A DNA stretch of 64,000 nt, taken from assembly GCA_001899775.1 (NCBI GenBank), contig MKWN01000038.1:1-64000 (forward strand), in the 5' to 3' direction. Source of the DNA: Thiobacillus sp. 65-29 (GTDB lineage Bacteria > Pseudomonadota > Gammaproteobacteria > Burkholderiales > Thiobacillaceae). The first letter of the stretch is position 1. Every line of letters starts with the position of its first letter. Position numbers and translations under genes: made by a program. The notes beneath the pieces were generated by a model. That model saw only the letters and a list, made by a program, of their open reading frames with translations. It did not search any database and was not told the DNA's origin. Below, piece by piece: positions 56,722-64,000 of the stretch.

Positions 56722-57039
56722 ATGCACGCGGTACGGATCGGCGCATCGGCCGAGCGCGACTTGCTACTCGGCTTCGAGTTCTATGAATCCCGGTCCGACG
56801 GACTCGGCCAGTACTTCCTCGACAGCCTGTTCGCCGATATCGATGCGCTGGCCCTCTACGCAGGGATGCACCCGAAACCGCTCGCGGGTCTTTATCGCAG
56901 CCTGGCCAAGCGGTTTCCGTTCGCGGTCTATTACGATTTCGACGGTCACACCGCCGTCGTGCTGGCCGTGCTCGACTGCCGCCGCAACCCGCGCTCGATT
57001 CGCGGCACGCTCCACGCGCGACGCACTGCCCGGCGATGA
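56722..57039 (+). CDS. ParE/RelE-superfamily toxin
   Basis: A 105-aa toxin: VRIGASAERDLLLGFEFYESRSDGLGQYFLDSLFADIDAL, then LAKRFPFAVYYDFDGHTAVVLAVLDCRRNPRS, matching the RelE/ParE fold that pairs with the antitoxin just upstream. Its stop overlaps the start of the TauE/SafE-like gene by 4 bp (ATGA), an unusual coupling of a toxin to a transporter. Confidence 0.88.
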   Translation: MHAVRIGASAERDLLLGFEFYESRSDGLGQYFLDSLFADIDALALYAGMHPKPLAGLYRSLAKRFPFAVYYDFDGHTAVVLAVLDCRRNPRSIRGTLHARRTARR

Positions 57040-57710
57040 TCGAATTCTCCCTGTTCACCGCCCTCCTCGCCGGTCTGCTCGGCGGGGTGCACTGCGTCGG
57101 CATGTGCGGCGGCATCGTCGCGGCGTTCTCCTTCCGTGCCGACGGCACGCAGCCGCCGTTTCGCCTGCATCTGGCCTACAACCTGGGGCGGATTTTCTCC
57201 TACGCGATGTTCGGTGCGCTGGCCGGGGCGCTGGGCGCCTCGCTCAAGCTGGCGACCTTCCTGCCGGCGCAGACGCTCCTCTACGTGCTGGCACAGGTCG
57301 TGATGATCCTGCTCGGGCTGTACCTGGCGGGCCTCAACCGCTGGGTACTGGTGTTCGAGCGCGCCGGCGGCGCGCTGTGGCGCGTGGTGCAGCCGCTGTT
57401 CCGCCGCCTGCTGCCGGTGCGCTCGCTGCCGCAGGCGCTGCTGGCGGGCATGGCGTGGGGCTGGCTGCCGTGCGGGCTGGTGTATTCGGTGCTGGTGTCG
57501 GCGCTGGCCGCGGGTAGCGCCACGTCGGGCGCGGCGCTGATGCTGGCGTTCGGCCTCGGCACGCTGCCCAATCTGCTGGGCATGGGCCTGTTCGCGCGCC
57601 AGTTGCAGCCCTTCATGCAGCGGCTGTGGGTGCGCCGTGCGGCCGGACTGATGGTGGCCGGCTTCGGCGTATGGGGACTGGCGCGCGGCGCGCTGGCGGT
57701 GCTTGCCTGA
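57036..57710 (+). CDS. TauE/SafE-like (COG2836) membrane protein
   Basis: A 224-aa protein with six TM helices. The motif GLLGGVHCVGMCGGIVAAFSF at the N-terminus and GMAWGWLPCGLVYSVLVSA in the second half each contain conserved Cys, as in DsbD_2/COG2836 proteins linked to metal handling and cytochrome oxidase assembly. Function not proven. The ATG at 57036 overlaps the toxin stop; it is convergent with the DUF4426-type gene (2-bp gap). Confidence 0.88.
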   Translation: MIEFSLFTALLAGLLGGVHCVGMCGGIVAAFSFRADGTQPPFRLHLAYNLGRIFSYAMFGALAGALGASLKLATFLPAQTLLYVLAQVVMILLGLYLAGLNRWVLVFERAGGALWRVVQPLFRRLLPVRSLPQALLAGMAWGWLPCGLVYSVLVSALAAGSATSGAALMLAFGLGTLPNLLGMGLFARQLQPFMQRLWVRRAAGLMVAGFGVWGLARGALAVLA

Positions 57711-57712
57711 GC

Positions 57713-58141
57713 CTATTGGAAAAACTTCTGCTCGAATTTCAGTTCGCGCTTCGGTTCGCCGTTGGCCTCCACGGTGGCGGTGAATTTCAGCGTTTCCGGC
57801 GGAACCATGCGGAATTCACCGAGATAGTAGATGGCGGTGCCCTCGCGCACTTCGCGCATGTCGATGTTGGCGAGCTGCTGCTGCGGGTTGACGACGTAGG
57901 CCGACAGTTTCGCCGGGACCGGGTTGAGCGCGCCAAGCTTGTTGCGCTTGAGCACGGACATGGTGAGCAGGCCGCGCGTCTTGCTGCGCTCGATCTTGTA
58001 GCTGCGGGCGACCTCGGGCAGCAGGTCGTCGGTCGACAGGGCGTTGTAATGGATCTCGATGTCCCCGAACTTCTGCGCAATCTCGGCATGTGCGGCGAAT
58101 GCGGTCAGGCTGAGGCACAGGACGGCAAGCAGGTGTTTCAT
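57713..58141 (-). CDS. DUF4426-type exported protein
   Basis: A 142-aa protein with a signal peptide (MKHLLAVLCLSLTAFAAHA), followed by EIAQKFGDIEIHYNALSTDDLLPEVARSYKIERSKTRGLLTMSVLK. This agrees with the DUF4426 family of small periplasmic proteins in proteobacteria. Function unknown. It is the last leftward gene after the lipid transport operon, 44 bp away. Confidence 0.85.
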   Translation of the reverse strand: MKHLLAVLCLSLTAFAAHAEIAQKFGDIEIHYNALSTDDLLPEVARSYKIERSKTRGLLTMSVLKRNKLGALNPVPAKLSAYVVNPQQQLANIDMREVREGTAIYYLGEFRMVPPETLKFTATVEANGEPKRELKFEQKFFQ

Positions 58142-58185
58142 GGCGTGTCTCCTTTTCTTGTGGATGCCATCCCCATTCTAGATGT

Positions 58186-58791
58186 TTATCGCAGGCTGGC
58201 GAGCCACGCCGTGAGGGCGTCGAGCGCCTGCCCCACGGCAACATCGGCGGCCGCGGCAGCACCGGCGGCATCGAAGCGCGCGAGCGGCACCGTGTGTTCG
58301 AAGGTCTGGCGCCCAAGCAGGGTGCGTTGCCGGAGGTCGATCAGTTCGGCGCGCAACACCAGACGCATCGTACCGGGCTCGCTGCTGGCGTCGTGATAGA
58401 AGTCGATGAGCTCGGTATCGAGCAGCAGGTCGCCAAGCACGTAGCCGCCGGCGGCCGCGACCCGGTACGCGCCCTGGCCGTCGAGGCGGGCACGCATCAG
58501 TTCGGCGAAGCGCTTGCCGGGACGGTCGGTCCACCGCGCGAACTGGTAGTAGCCGCGCGTCGCGGGGCTGCGCGCGAACACCATCTGATCGGTGTCGTAA
58601 AAGCCGCCGGCGGTGGTGTCGAGCACCAGCAGCAACGGCGCCCCCGCGCGCACGGGCGTGCGCGAGGCCAGCGCGGTGCCATCGTTGAGGACGTAATTCA
58701 CCACTTCCGGACTCTTCCCGGAGGGATCGGCGAAGTTGACGCAGCCGCCAAGTGACAGCGCAACCGCCAGCACAAACAGGGCGCGTCTCAT
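58186..58791 (-). CDS. ABC-type auxiliary lipoprotein (PqiC/MlaD-partner type)
   Basis: A 201-aa lipoprotein with a signal and lipobox LGGC (MRRALFVLAVALSLGGC). The PqiC-like fold is suggested by VVNYVLNDG, VFARSPATRGYYQFARWTDRPGKRFAELM and a later YVLGDLLLDTELIDFYHD. Such lipoproteins sit in the outer membrane and dock MCE rings. The ATG at 58791 overlaps the MlaD-like stop by 4 bp. Confidence 0.87.
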   Translation of the reverse strand: MRRALFVLAVALSLGGCVNFADPSGKSPEVVNYVLNDGTALASRTPVRAGAPLLLVLDTTAGGFYDTDQMVFARSPATRGYYQFARWTDRPGKRFAELMRARLDGQGAYRVAAAGGYVLGDLLLDTELIDFYHDASSEPGTMRLVLRAELIDLRQRTLLGRQTFEHTVPLARFDAAGAAAAADVAVGQALDALTAWLASLR

Positions 58792-59735
58792 GGCAGTTTT
58801 TCTCCGGGCCCGAGCTGCTGCCGGGTCGGGCCGAACAGGATGGCGCGCGGATCGCTGAGGCGCTGCCCCGCAGTGGTGAGCGCGTCGGCGCTGGTGCGCA
58901 CGTCACGGCTGACATTGGTCATTTCCAGTGAGCCGGTGTCGGTGAACTGCTGGACGCGCGCGGCGATGAGGGTGGCATCGCGCTGAAGTTTTTCCATCGC
59001 GACCACGGCTTCCTTGAGCGCAACGCTGGCATGGTCGCCGACGCCGACGATGCTGCCCTCGGCACGGGTGGCGGCCTGGCCGATGCTGGCACCAGCAAAG
59101 CGGAATTCGTCGGCGGCGTCGCGCATGGCCTGCACCAGGGTATCGAGGCTCTGCTTGTTGGCCGCAAGGTGGGACGACAGTTCGTCGAGGTTGGCAAGCG
59201 TACGGCCCAGCGCGCGCTGGTTGTCCTCCGACAGCAGGGTGTTCATTTTTTCCAGCACCTGCGCGCCGTTCACCGACAGGCGCGACACGGCGGTGGCGAC
59301 CCGGTCGATATCGGAACTGCCTTCGGCGATGACCGGGTAGCGCTCGCCTTGCGGCACCTGGACGAGAAGCGGGCTGCCGCTGGGGCCGTTGTCGATCTCG
59401 ACCGCGGCTATGCCGGTGACCAGGTTGCGCTTGATGTAGGCGACCGCACCGGTGTGTACGGGCACGCCCTCGTCGATGCGCGCGGTGACGCTCACCGCCT
59501 CGTCACCGCCACGCGCGAAACGGTAGCCGTCGACGATGCCGACCTTGATGCCGCGCATCTTGACGGGACTGCCGACCGCCAGGCCGTCGAGCGACTGTTT
59601 CTCGAAATACAGGGTGTAGGTCTGGTAGGCGATGCGGTCCGCGGCACCCGCAAGCCACACGAGGGCCGCCGCCATGACAGCAACCACCGCCAGCACCAGC
59701 GTGCCGACGAGGGTGTAGCGACCTTCAGTTTCCAT
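58788..59735 (-). CDS. mlaD: MlaD/MCE-domain lipid-binding protein
   Basis: A 315-aa protein with one N-terminal TM (YTLVGTLVLAVVAVMAAALVWL) and a single MCE domain (YTLYFEKQSLDGLAVGSPVKMRGIKVGIV), then a helical C-terminal region that may form the tunnel. It forms a hexameric periplasmic lipid shuttle with the MlaF ATPase and MlaE permease. It is larger than E. coli MlaD (183 aa) because of the helical extension. ATG 59735 overlaps the ATPase gene by 11 bp. Confidence 0.93.
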   Translation of the reverse strand: METEGRYTLVGTLVLAVVAVMAAALVWLAGAADRIAYQTYTLYFEKQSLDGLAVGSPVKMRGIKVGIVDGYRFARGGDEAVSVTARIDEGVPVHTGAVAYIKRNLVTGIAAVEIDNGPSGSPLLVQVPQGERYPVIAEGSSDIDRVATAVSRLSVNGAQVLEKMNTLLSEDNQRALGRTLANLDELSSHLAANKQSLDTLVQAMRDAADEFRFAGASIGQAATRAEGSIVGVGDHASVALKEAVVAMEKLQRDATLIAARVQQFTDTGSLEMTNVSRDVRTSADALTTAGQRLSDPRAILFGPTRQQLGPGEKLP

Positions 59736-60492
59736 GCGCGGGCTCTCTCCCCGACGAACGTGCGGCAAAATAATCCCGCAGCCACGGATCGTCGATGTGT
59801 TTCAGTTCGTCCACGGTGCCGCTGCCCAGCACGTGGCCGGCCGACAGCACAATGACGCGATCAATGATCGAAAACAGTGTATCCAAGTCGTGGGTGATGA
59901 GGAATACCGTGAGTCCCAGGCTATCGGCGAGCAGACGGATGAGACGGTCGAAGGCACGCGCGGAAATGGGGTCGAGGCCGGAGGTGGGTTCGTCGAGAAA
60001 CAGCAGTTCGGGATCGAGCGCCAGGGCGCGTGCCAGCGCGACGCGCTTCCTCATGCCACCGGACAGTTCACTGGGGCGCTTGCGCGCGACGTCGGCGGGC
60101 AGCCCCGCGAGGGCGAGCTTCAGCCGCGCCAGCCGCCGGCAGGTCGCGCGCGGCAACGCGGTGTGCTCGAACAAGGGCGCGGCGACGTTGTCCTCGACAC
60201 TCAACGAGGAAAACAGTGCGCCGTCCTGGAACAGCACGCCGAAGCGCCGGCGCAGCGCGTTCATCTGCTCCGGCGTGGCGTCCCACACCGGCTGCCCGAA
60301 CAGGGCAATATGCCCCGATTGCGGGCGCAAAAAACCGATGATTTCACGCATCAGCACGGACTTGCCGGTGCCGCTGCCGCCGATGAGGGCGACCACCTCG
60401 CCACGTGCGACGGACAGGCTGAGGCCGCGATGAATCGCGTGCCCACCCAGGGTGGTGGACACCTCGCGCACGTCGATCACGGCGTCCGCCAT
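59725..60492 (-). CDS. mlaF: MlaF-like ABC ATPase
   Basis: A 255-aa ATPase with Walker A GGSGTGKSV, signature LSGGMRKRVALARAL, and Walker B LLFLDEPTSGLDPIS with the switch His in ITHDLDTLF. MlaF energises lipid transport with MlaE and MlaD. The start overlaps mlaE by one base. Confidence 0.95.
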   Translation of the reverse strand: MADAVIDVREVSTTLGGHAIHRGLSLSVARGEVVALIGGSGTGKSVLMREIIGFLRPQSGHIALFGQPVWDATPEQMNALRRRFGVLFQDGALFSSLSVEDNVAAPLFEHTALPRATCRRLARLKLALAGLPADVARKRPSELSGGMRKRVALARALALDPELLFLDEPTSGLDPISARAFDRLIRLLADSLGLTVFLITHDLDTLFSIIDRVIVLSAGHVLGSGTVDELKHIDDPWLRDYFAARSSGREPAHGN

Positions 60493-61586
60493 CAGATGCC
60501 CAGCCGCACGAAGGCCACCGCAAAGGCGGCATTGAGGATGATGATCGCGACCAGGCTCTGCACCACCGTGGAAGTGGTGTGCTCGCCGACGCTGCGTGCG
60601 TCGCGGCTCACTGTCATGCCCATGCGGCAGGCGATCATCGCGATGAAAACGGCGAATACCGGCGCTTTCCCCAGCCCCACGAGCAGCGTCTTCAGCTTGA
60701 TGACGTCGAGCATGCGGTCTGAAAACATGCGGTAGGACAGGTCGAGCTGCTCCTTGGCGACCAGCATGCCGCCTGCCATGCCGGCGATGTCGCCGATGAA
60801 CACCAGCATGGGCAGCGCGATGAGCAGGGCAACGATGCGCGGAATGACCAGCACCGCGAGCGGGGACAACCCCAGCGTGGCGATGGCGTCGATTTCCTCG
60901 TTGACTTTCATGGTGCCGATCTGCGCGGTGATCGCGGCGCCGGTGCGGCCCGCCACCAGCACCGCGACGATGACCGGCGAGACCTCGCGCAGCATGGCAA
61001 GCAAAAGGCCGTCGACGACGAAGATATTGGCGCCATAGCGCACCGCCTGGTCACCGAGCAAGTAGGCGAACACCACACCGAGCAGGAACATCATGCCGAT
61101 AACGATGGGAATGGCGCCGACGAAGACGTCGCGCACCTGTGCGCCGAATTCGCGCCAGCGCCACTGTCCGGGACGACCGACCAGGGACGCGAGTTCGAAC
61201 GTCAGGCGGCCGACGAAGTCGAGCAGGCCGGCGACGTGGCCCCCCATCGCCACAGCCCCGCGCCCGGTGAGCTCGATCACGCCCTCGCGGCGCGGCGGCG
61301 GCAGGACACCGGTGCGGTCGGCATGCCGGGCGACCAATTCCATGAGCGCGCGGTGCTGCGGGGTGAACGCACGCAGTTCCGGCAGCGCCGCGCCGTCGTG
61401 CACGCCAGCGGCATCGAGCAGCAGCCACGCGCCATTGGTGTCGAGCGCGGTGATGCCGGCGCCGTCGAGCACGCGTACGGCCTTGCCGTGCAGCGCGGGC
61501 AGCGCCACGGCGGATTCGGCATGCCAGGCACCGCCTGCGACCAGCGCGCCCGCGGCCTCGTCAAAGTGTGCGCGCGCGTCGCTCAT
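60492..61586 (-). CDS. mlaE: MlaE permease fused to an N-terminal STAS-like domain
   Basis: A 364-aa fusion. Residues 1-100 resemble a STAS/MlaB-type domain (AVRVLDGAGITALDTNGAWLLLDAAG). Residues about 125-364 are the MlaE permease with five TM helices and the GRTGAAITAQIGTMKVNEEIDAIATLGL motif. In E. coli MlaB is a separate cytoplasmic subunit; here it is joined to the permease, so 1:1 stoichiometry is built in. The ATG overlaps the metA stop by 4 bp. Confidence 0.9.
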   Translation of the reverse strand: MSDARAHFDEAAGALVAGGAWHAESAVALPALHGKAVRVLDGAGITALDTNGAWLLLDAAGVHDGAALPELRAFTPQHRALMELVARHADRTGVLPPPRREGVIELTGRGAVAMGGHVAGLLDFVGRLTFELASLVGRPGQWRWREFGAQVRDVFVGAIPIVIGMMFLLGVVFAYLLGDQAVRYGANIFVVDGLLLAMLREVSPVIVAVLVAGRTGAAITAQIGTMKVNEEIDAIATLGLSPLAVLVIPRIVALLIALPMLVFIGDIAGMAGGMLVAKEQLDLSYRMFSDRMLDVIKLKTLLVGLGKAPVFAVFIAMIACRMGMTVSRDARSVGEHTTSTVVQSLVAIIILNAAFAVAFVRLGI

Positions 61587-62632
61587 GCAAGATTGAGCGG
61601 GTTGTTGGGGTCCACTCCGGGCATGAACGGCAGGCCGCGCTCGGCGTGGGTGACCTGGTAGACGCAGCCGATCCAGTTGCCCACCACGGCCTCGGCGGTG
61701 TCGTGCCAGGTGTTGTCGAGGCGCGGCAGCAGCAGCGCCTCGGGGAATTCCAGCGTCTCGCCCGCCTTGATGCGGTGGCCATATTCACTGAGCAGCGCCT
61801 GCGCCCTGCGGTCGAAATAGCGCTGAGGAAAGGGCGGCCAGTCGAGCTTGCCGGCGGTGGCGAGCAGCAGGTCGCGCTTGTATTCCTTCAGCAGCGACAC
61901 CGTGTCGTATTCGGGATGCCCCTGGAAGAACACGGTTCTCAGACCGTCGGCGGACACCGCCAGATGCACACCGGCCGCGGCGCTTTCCGCCAGCACCTTG
62001 ACGCCGGCCGCCTCGAACTGGGCGCGCGAGACGTCGTTCCAGCGCGAATGCGGCACGTCGAAGCGCGTGTTGACGTCGCCCACCAGCGGGTGGCGCAAGT
62101 CGGTGACGCGGTGTTCGAACACCCCCCAGATCTTGGCGGGCTGCTTCACCCGCGTCTGGCCGTGGCGGAACTGCATCACCGCGTGGGTGGCCAGGCACGA
62201 GCACAGGGTCGAGGTGACGTTGTCCCACGCCCAGTCGATTACTTCGATCAAGGGCTGCCAGAACGGCTCGTCGGCGAGATTCGGATGGGTGACGTTGGCG
62301 CCGGTGATGATGAGTGCATCGAGCCCTTTTGCACGAATCGCGTCGAAGGATTCATAGAACTGCGCGATATGCGCCTGCGCCTTGGCACCGCGCGGCAGGG
62401 TCGGCAGGGTGAAGGGATGCATGTAGAACTGCGCGATCGGATTGGACTCCCCGACCAGGCGGTAGAACTGGCGCTCGGTCGCCTCGATCGCCGCATCCGG
62501 CATCATGTTCAATAGACCGATGTGCAGTTCGCGGATCGTCTGGCCTGCCGCGCGCCCGGTCGACAGTACCGTGATGCCGTCACGGCGCAGGCGTTCGAAC
62601 GTGGGAAGGCTGTTATGCGCGACCAGTGGCAT
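61583..62632 (-). CDS. metA: Homoserine O-succinyl/acetyltransferase (MetA-type)
   Basis: A 349-aa MetA-family enzyme starting at ATG 62632 (MPLVAHNSLPTFERLRRDG). The catalytic Cys is in TSTLCSCLATHAVMQF, and the His-Glu pair in FQGHPEYDTVSLLKEYKRDL. It activates homoserine for methionine synthesis. Acetyl or succinyl preference cannot be called from sequence reading. It overlaps the P-loop gene by 20 bp and the mlaE gene by 4 bp, an uncommon partnership. Confidence 0.92.
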   Translation of the reverse strand: MPLVAHNSLPTFERLRRDGITVLSTGRAAGQTIRELHIGLLNMMPDAAIEATERQFYRLVGESNPIAQFYMHPFTLPTLPRGAKAQAHIAQFYESFDAIRAKGLDALIITGANVTHPNLADEPFWQPLIEVIDWAWDNVTSTLCSCLATHAVMQFRHGQTRVKQPAKIWGVFEHRVTDLRHPLVGDVNTRFDVPHSRWNDVSRAQFEAAGVKVLAESAAAGVHLAVSADGLRTVFFQGHPEYDTVSLLKEYKRDLLLATAGKLDWPPFPQRYFDRRAQALLSEYGHRIKAGETLEFPEALLLPRLDNTWHDTAEAVVGNWIGCVYQVTHAERGLPFMPGVDPNNPLNLA

Positions 62633-63512
62633 CTGCCCCCCCTGACCCCTGAATCCCGACCCCTGACCCCTTTCTGGCGATGGCCGTTTCCAGCAACGCG
62701 ACGAAGTCACGCTCGTCGCGCACCTGCGCCACTTCCTGCGAGGTGACCGTGTAGCCGTGCGGGCCGGCGATCGCCTCATAGCGCGGAATACGCGAATGGA
62801 ACAGGCGCGGAAACACCCAGCGCGCGAAGTCGTCGGGTTCGATCTGCGCGACGTATTCCAGCCCCTTCTCGGTGAGATAGCGCGGTAAATGCTCGGCGAG
62901 AAAGGCTGGGCGAAAGTACAGTGGCTTCGGGTCGGACTGCGCGCGGCGGATGAGGGCTTCCTCCTCTTCGCGCGTGGTGGTCTGGATGTAGAGAATGAGC
63001 GTGTGTTCGGCGAGCAGCTCGATCACGCCGGGCTCGTCGAGTTCGCACAGGCTGCCGCCGACGTCGTTGACGAAATGCGGATAGCCGTAGATTTCCTGGC
63101 CCTTGCGGATGAATTGCGGCACGTCCCGCATCGCCGCGATCTCGGCCTCGCGGTAGGCCGCCTGGCGGCGCGAGAACTCGTCGAGCGACAGCCCGCCCCA
63201 CTCCGGCCCGCCGAGCTTGCCGACGAAGGTCAGCACCGGACCGAGATCACGAATCTTGATGATGTTGCGGATGGAAATCCAGTCGTTGCGCAGGAGATCG
63301 CGCAGGAACGGCACCTGCATCGCCTGCTGCTTGACGAGGTCGAGAATCGGCTCGTCCAGGTAGCGCGTGCCGATGCGGTAGTCGCCGGAATAGTGGAACC
63401 AGTCGTGGGTGCGCAGCATCGACGAGATGTGCGTCTTGCCGACGCCGGACATGCCAAGCAGGGTGATGCGCCGGGTCGGCCACGCGCGGAAGGATTCGGG
63501 GGTGAAATGCAT
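62613..63512 (-). CDS. P-loop ATPase of unknown function
   Basis: A 299-aa cytoplasmic protein with Walker A GMSGVGKT at residues 20-27. Later blocks are GYPHFVNDVGGSLCELDEPGVIELLAEHTLILYI, which contains a probable Walker-B-like Asp, and IPRYEAIAGPHGYTVTSQEVAQVRDERDFVALLE. I do not recognise a characterised family. The last 20 residues (GSGVGIQGSGGADATG) are encoded by a heptamer-type repeat and look like run-on sequence. It heads the metA-mla run. Confidence 0.85.
   Translation of the reverse strand: MHFTPESFRAWPTRRITLLGMSGVGKTHISSMLRTHDWFHYSGDYRIGTRYLDEPILDLVKQQAMQVPFLRDLLRNDWISIRNIIKIRDLGPVLTFVGKLGGPEWGGLSLDEFSRRQAAYREAEIAAMRDVPQFIRKGQEIYGYPHFVNDVGGSLCELDEPGVIELLAEHTLILYIQTTTREEEEALIRRAQSDPKPLYFRPAFLAEHLPRYLTEKGLEYVAQIEPDDFARWVFPRLFHSRIPRYEAIAGPHGYTVTSQEVAQVRDERDFVALLETAIARKGSGVGIQGSGGADATGRA
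62637..62671. repeat. Heptamer-type tandem repeat at the P-loop/metA junction
   Basis: CCCTGACCCCTGAATCC continues as CGACCCCTGACCCCT, a degenerate CCTGACC/CCTGAAT tandem that shares its first 16 bases with the repeat at 35000-35030. It lies immediately upstream of the metA start and inside the last codons of the P-loop gene. Confidence 0.7.
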
Positions 63513-63562
63513 GGTCTCGGTCTGGGGAGGAACATCGCGAAGCCTACCGAAAACCCGTGCAA

Positions 63563-64000
63563 TTAAAAAGGGCGCCCCTCGCGACCTGTTTGTGCTTCGG
63601 ACGCGCGGTCCGCCAGGGCTGCATGCAGCGTAGCCACTTCCGCCGCAAACGCCCGCGCCGGCAGCGGCCGGGCATGCAGATATCCCTGCACCAGCTTGCA
63701 GCCAATCTGCGCCAGATAGTCCTGCTGCGCGCGGGTTTCGATGCCCTCCGCCACCGCCTCCAGGCCGAGGGTGCGCGCGAGCCCGATTACTGCAGCGGCG
63801 ATGGCGCAGTCATTCGGATCGTCGGGAATGTCGCGCACGAACGAGCGGTCGATCTTGAGGTTGTCGATGGGCAGCTGCTTGAGATAGGCCAGACTCGAGT
63901 AGCCGGTGCCGAAGTCGTCGATGGCGACGCGCACGCCATGTTCACGCAGCCGCGTCAGCACCTGCGCGCACCGCTCGATGTCGTGCAGCAGCGTGTTCTC
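63563..64000 (-). CDS. EAL-domain protein, C-terminal part (runs off the window)
   Basis: A partial frame of 145 residues with no start in the window. It holds the second half of an EAL c-di-GMP phosphodiesterase domain: HGVRVAIDDFGTGYSSLAYLKQLP (DDFGTG motif), LKIDRSFVRDIPDDPNDCAIAAAVIGLA, and EAVAEGIETRAQQDYLAQIGCKLVQGYLHARPL. The metal and substrate residues visible in these motifs are intact, so an active phosphodiesterase is expected; upstream sensory domains cannot be seen. Confidence 0.93.
   Translation of the reverse strand, partial: ENTLLHDIERCAQVLTRLREHGVRVAIDDFGTGYSSLAYLKQLPIDNLKIDRSFVRDIPDDPNDCAIAAAVIGLARTLGLEAVAEGIETRAQQDYLAQIGCKLVQGYLHARPLPARAFAAEVATLHAALADRASEAQTGREGRPF

Overview
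The window is a high-GC chromosomal segment of a Gram-negative bacterium. It most resembles a betaproteobacterium: it has an exosortase A exopolysaccharide locus of the kind described in Dechloromonas, Azoarcus and Nitrosospira relatives, a dat-dacC-rlpA-rodA-mrdA-mreDCB-gatCAB order, a GatCAB amidotransferase and Mla-type lipid transport. Genus cannot be fixed by reading alone. I saw no rRNA, tRNA or CRISPR array.

Region 1 (97-27689) is one long exopolysaccharide/exosortase A locus. Apart from the first gene, everything runs leftward from the promoter side at about 27.7 kb, mostly with 4-base ATGA/GTGA overlaps. The export machine comes first (Wza-like lipoprotein, Wzz-like chain-length protein, tyrosine kinase, outer-membrane barrel, ExeA-like ATPase). 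Next come WecB epimerase, polysaccharide deacetylase, FemAB-like protein, three locus-specific glycosyltransferases, a fused exosortase A-EpsI, a canonical asparagine-synthetase-type amidotransferase and a fourth glycosyltransferase. A decoration block ends the run: sulfotransferase, CapK/PaaK-like ligase, an alpha/alpha-toroid protein of unknown role, formyltransferase, O-antigen-ligase-like protein, and an MBOAT O-acyltransferase with an SGNH-like partner. Convergent to all of this, at 97-1923, lies a second asparagine-synthetase paralogue that has lost its glutaminase cysteine.

Region 2 (27.9-34.4 kb) is mixed housekeeping: a MazG-like pyrophosphohydrolase, a [2Fe-2S] protein, an alpha/beta hydrolase, a NodIJ-like ABC exporter, lipA, a TlpA-like thioredoxin and an EF-hand-like acidic protein. 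Two REP-like repeats lie around the ABC permease gene. Region 3 (34.4-49.2 kb) is a cell-envelope block: lipB, ybeD-like, dat, a PBP5-like protein with all three active-site motifs altered, rlpA, rodA, mrdA and mreDCB. The block continues with gatCAB, a DUF4124-type protein, pyrE and xth.

Region 4 (49.2-57.7 kb) is an accessory island. It holds dinD, a one-polypeptide MmeI-like restriction-modification enzyme, and four toxin-antitoxin pairs. Two 167-bp terminal-inverted-repeat elements of one family occur in the window: one splits mreB from mreC, the other lies between vapC and ampG. In both cases the same end of the element touches the start codon of the next gene. Region 5 (57.7-64 kb) has a DUF4426-type protein, an Mla/Pqi-like lipid transport operon headed by a P-loop gene and metA, and the end of an EAL-domain protein running off the right edge.

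Best leads: the cysteine-less asparagine synthetase, the pseudo-PBP5, the 167-bp element that abuts start codons, and palindromic repeats translated in frame inside the restriction-modification gene. No stretch above 300 bases lacks a gene; the longest gaps are about 200 bases (27690-27893 and 42542-42745) and are described in the feature list.
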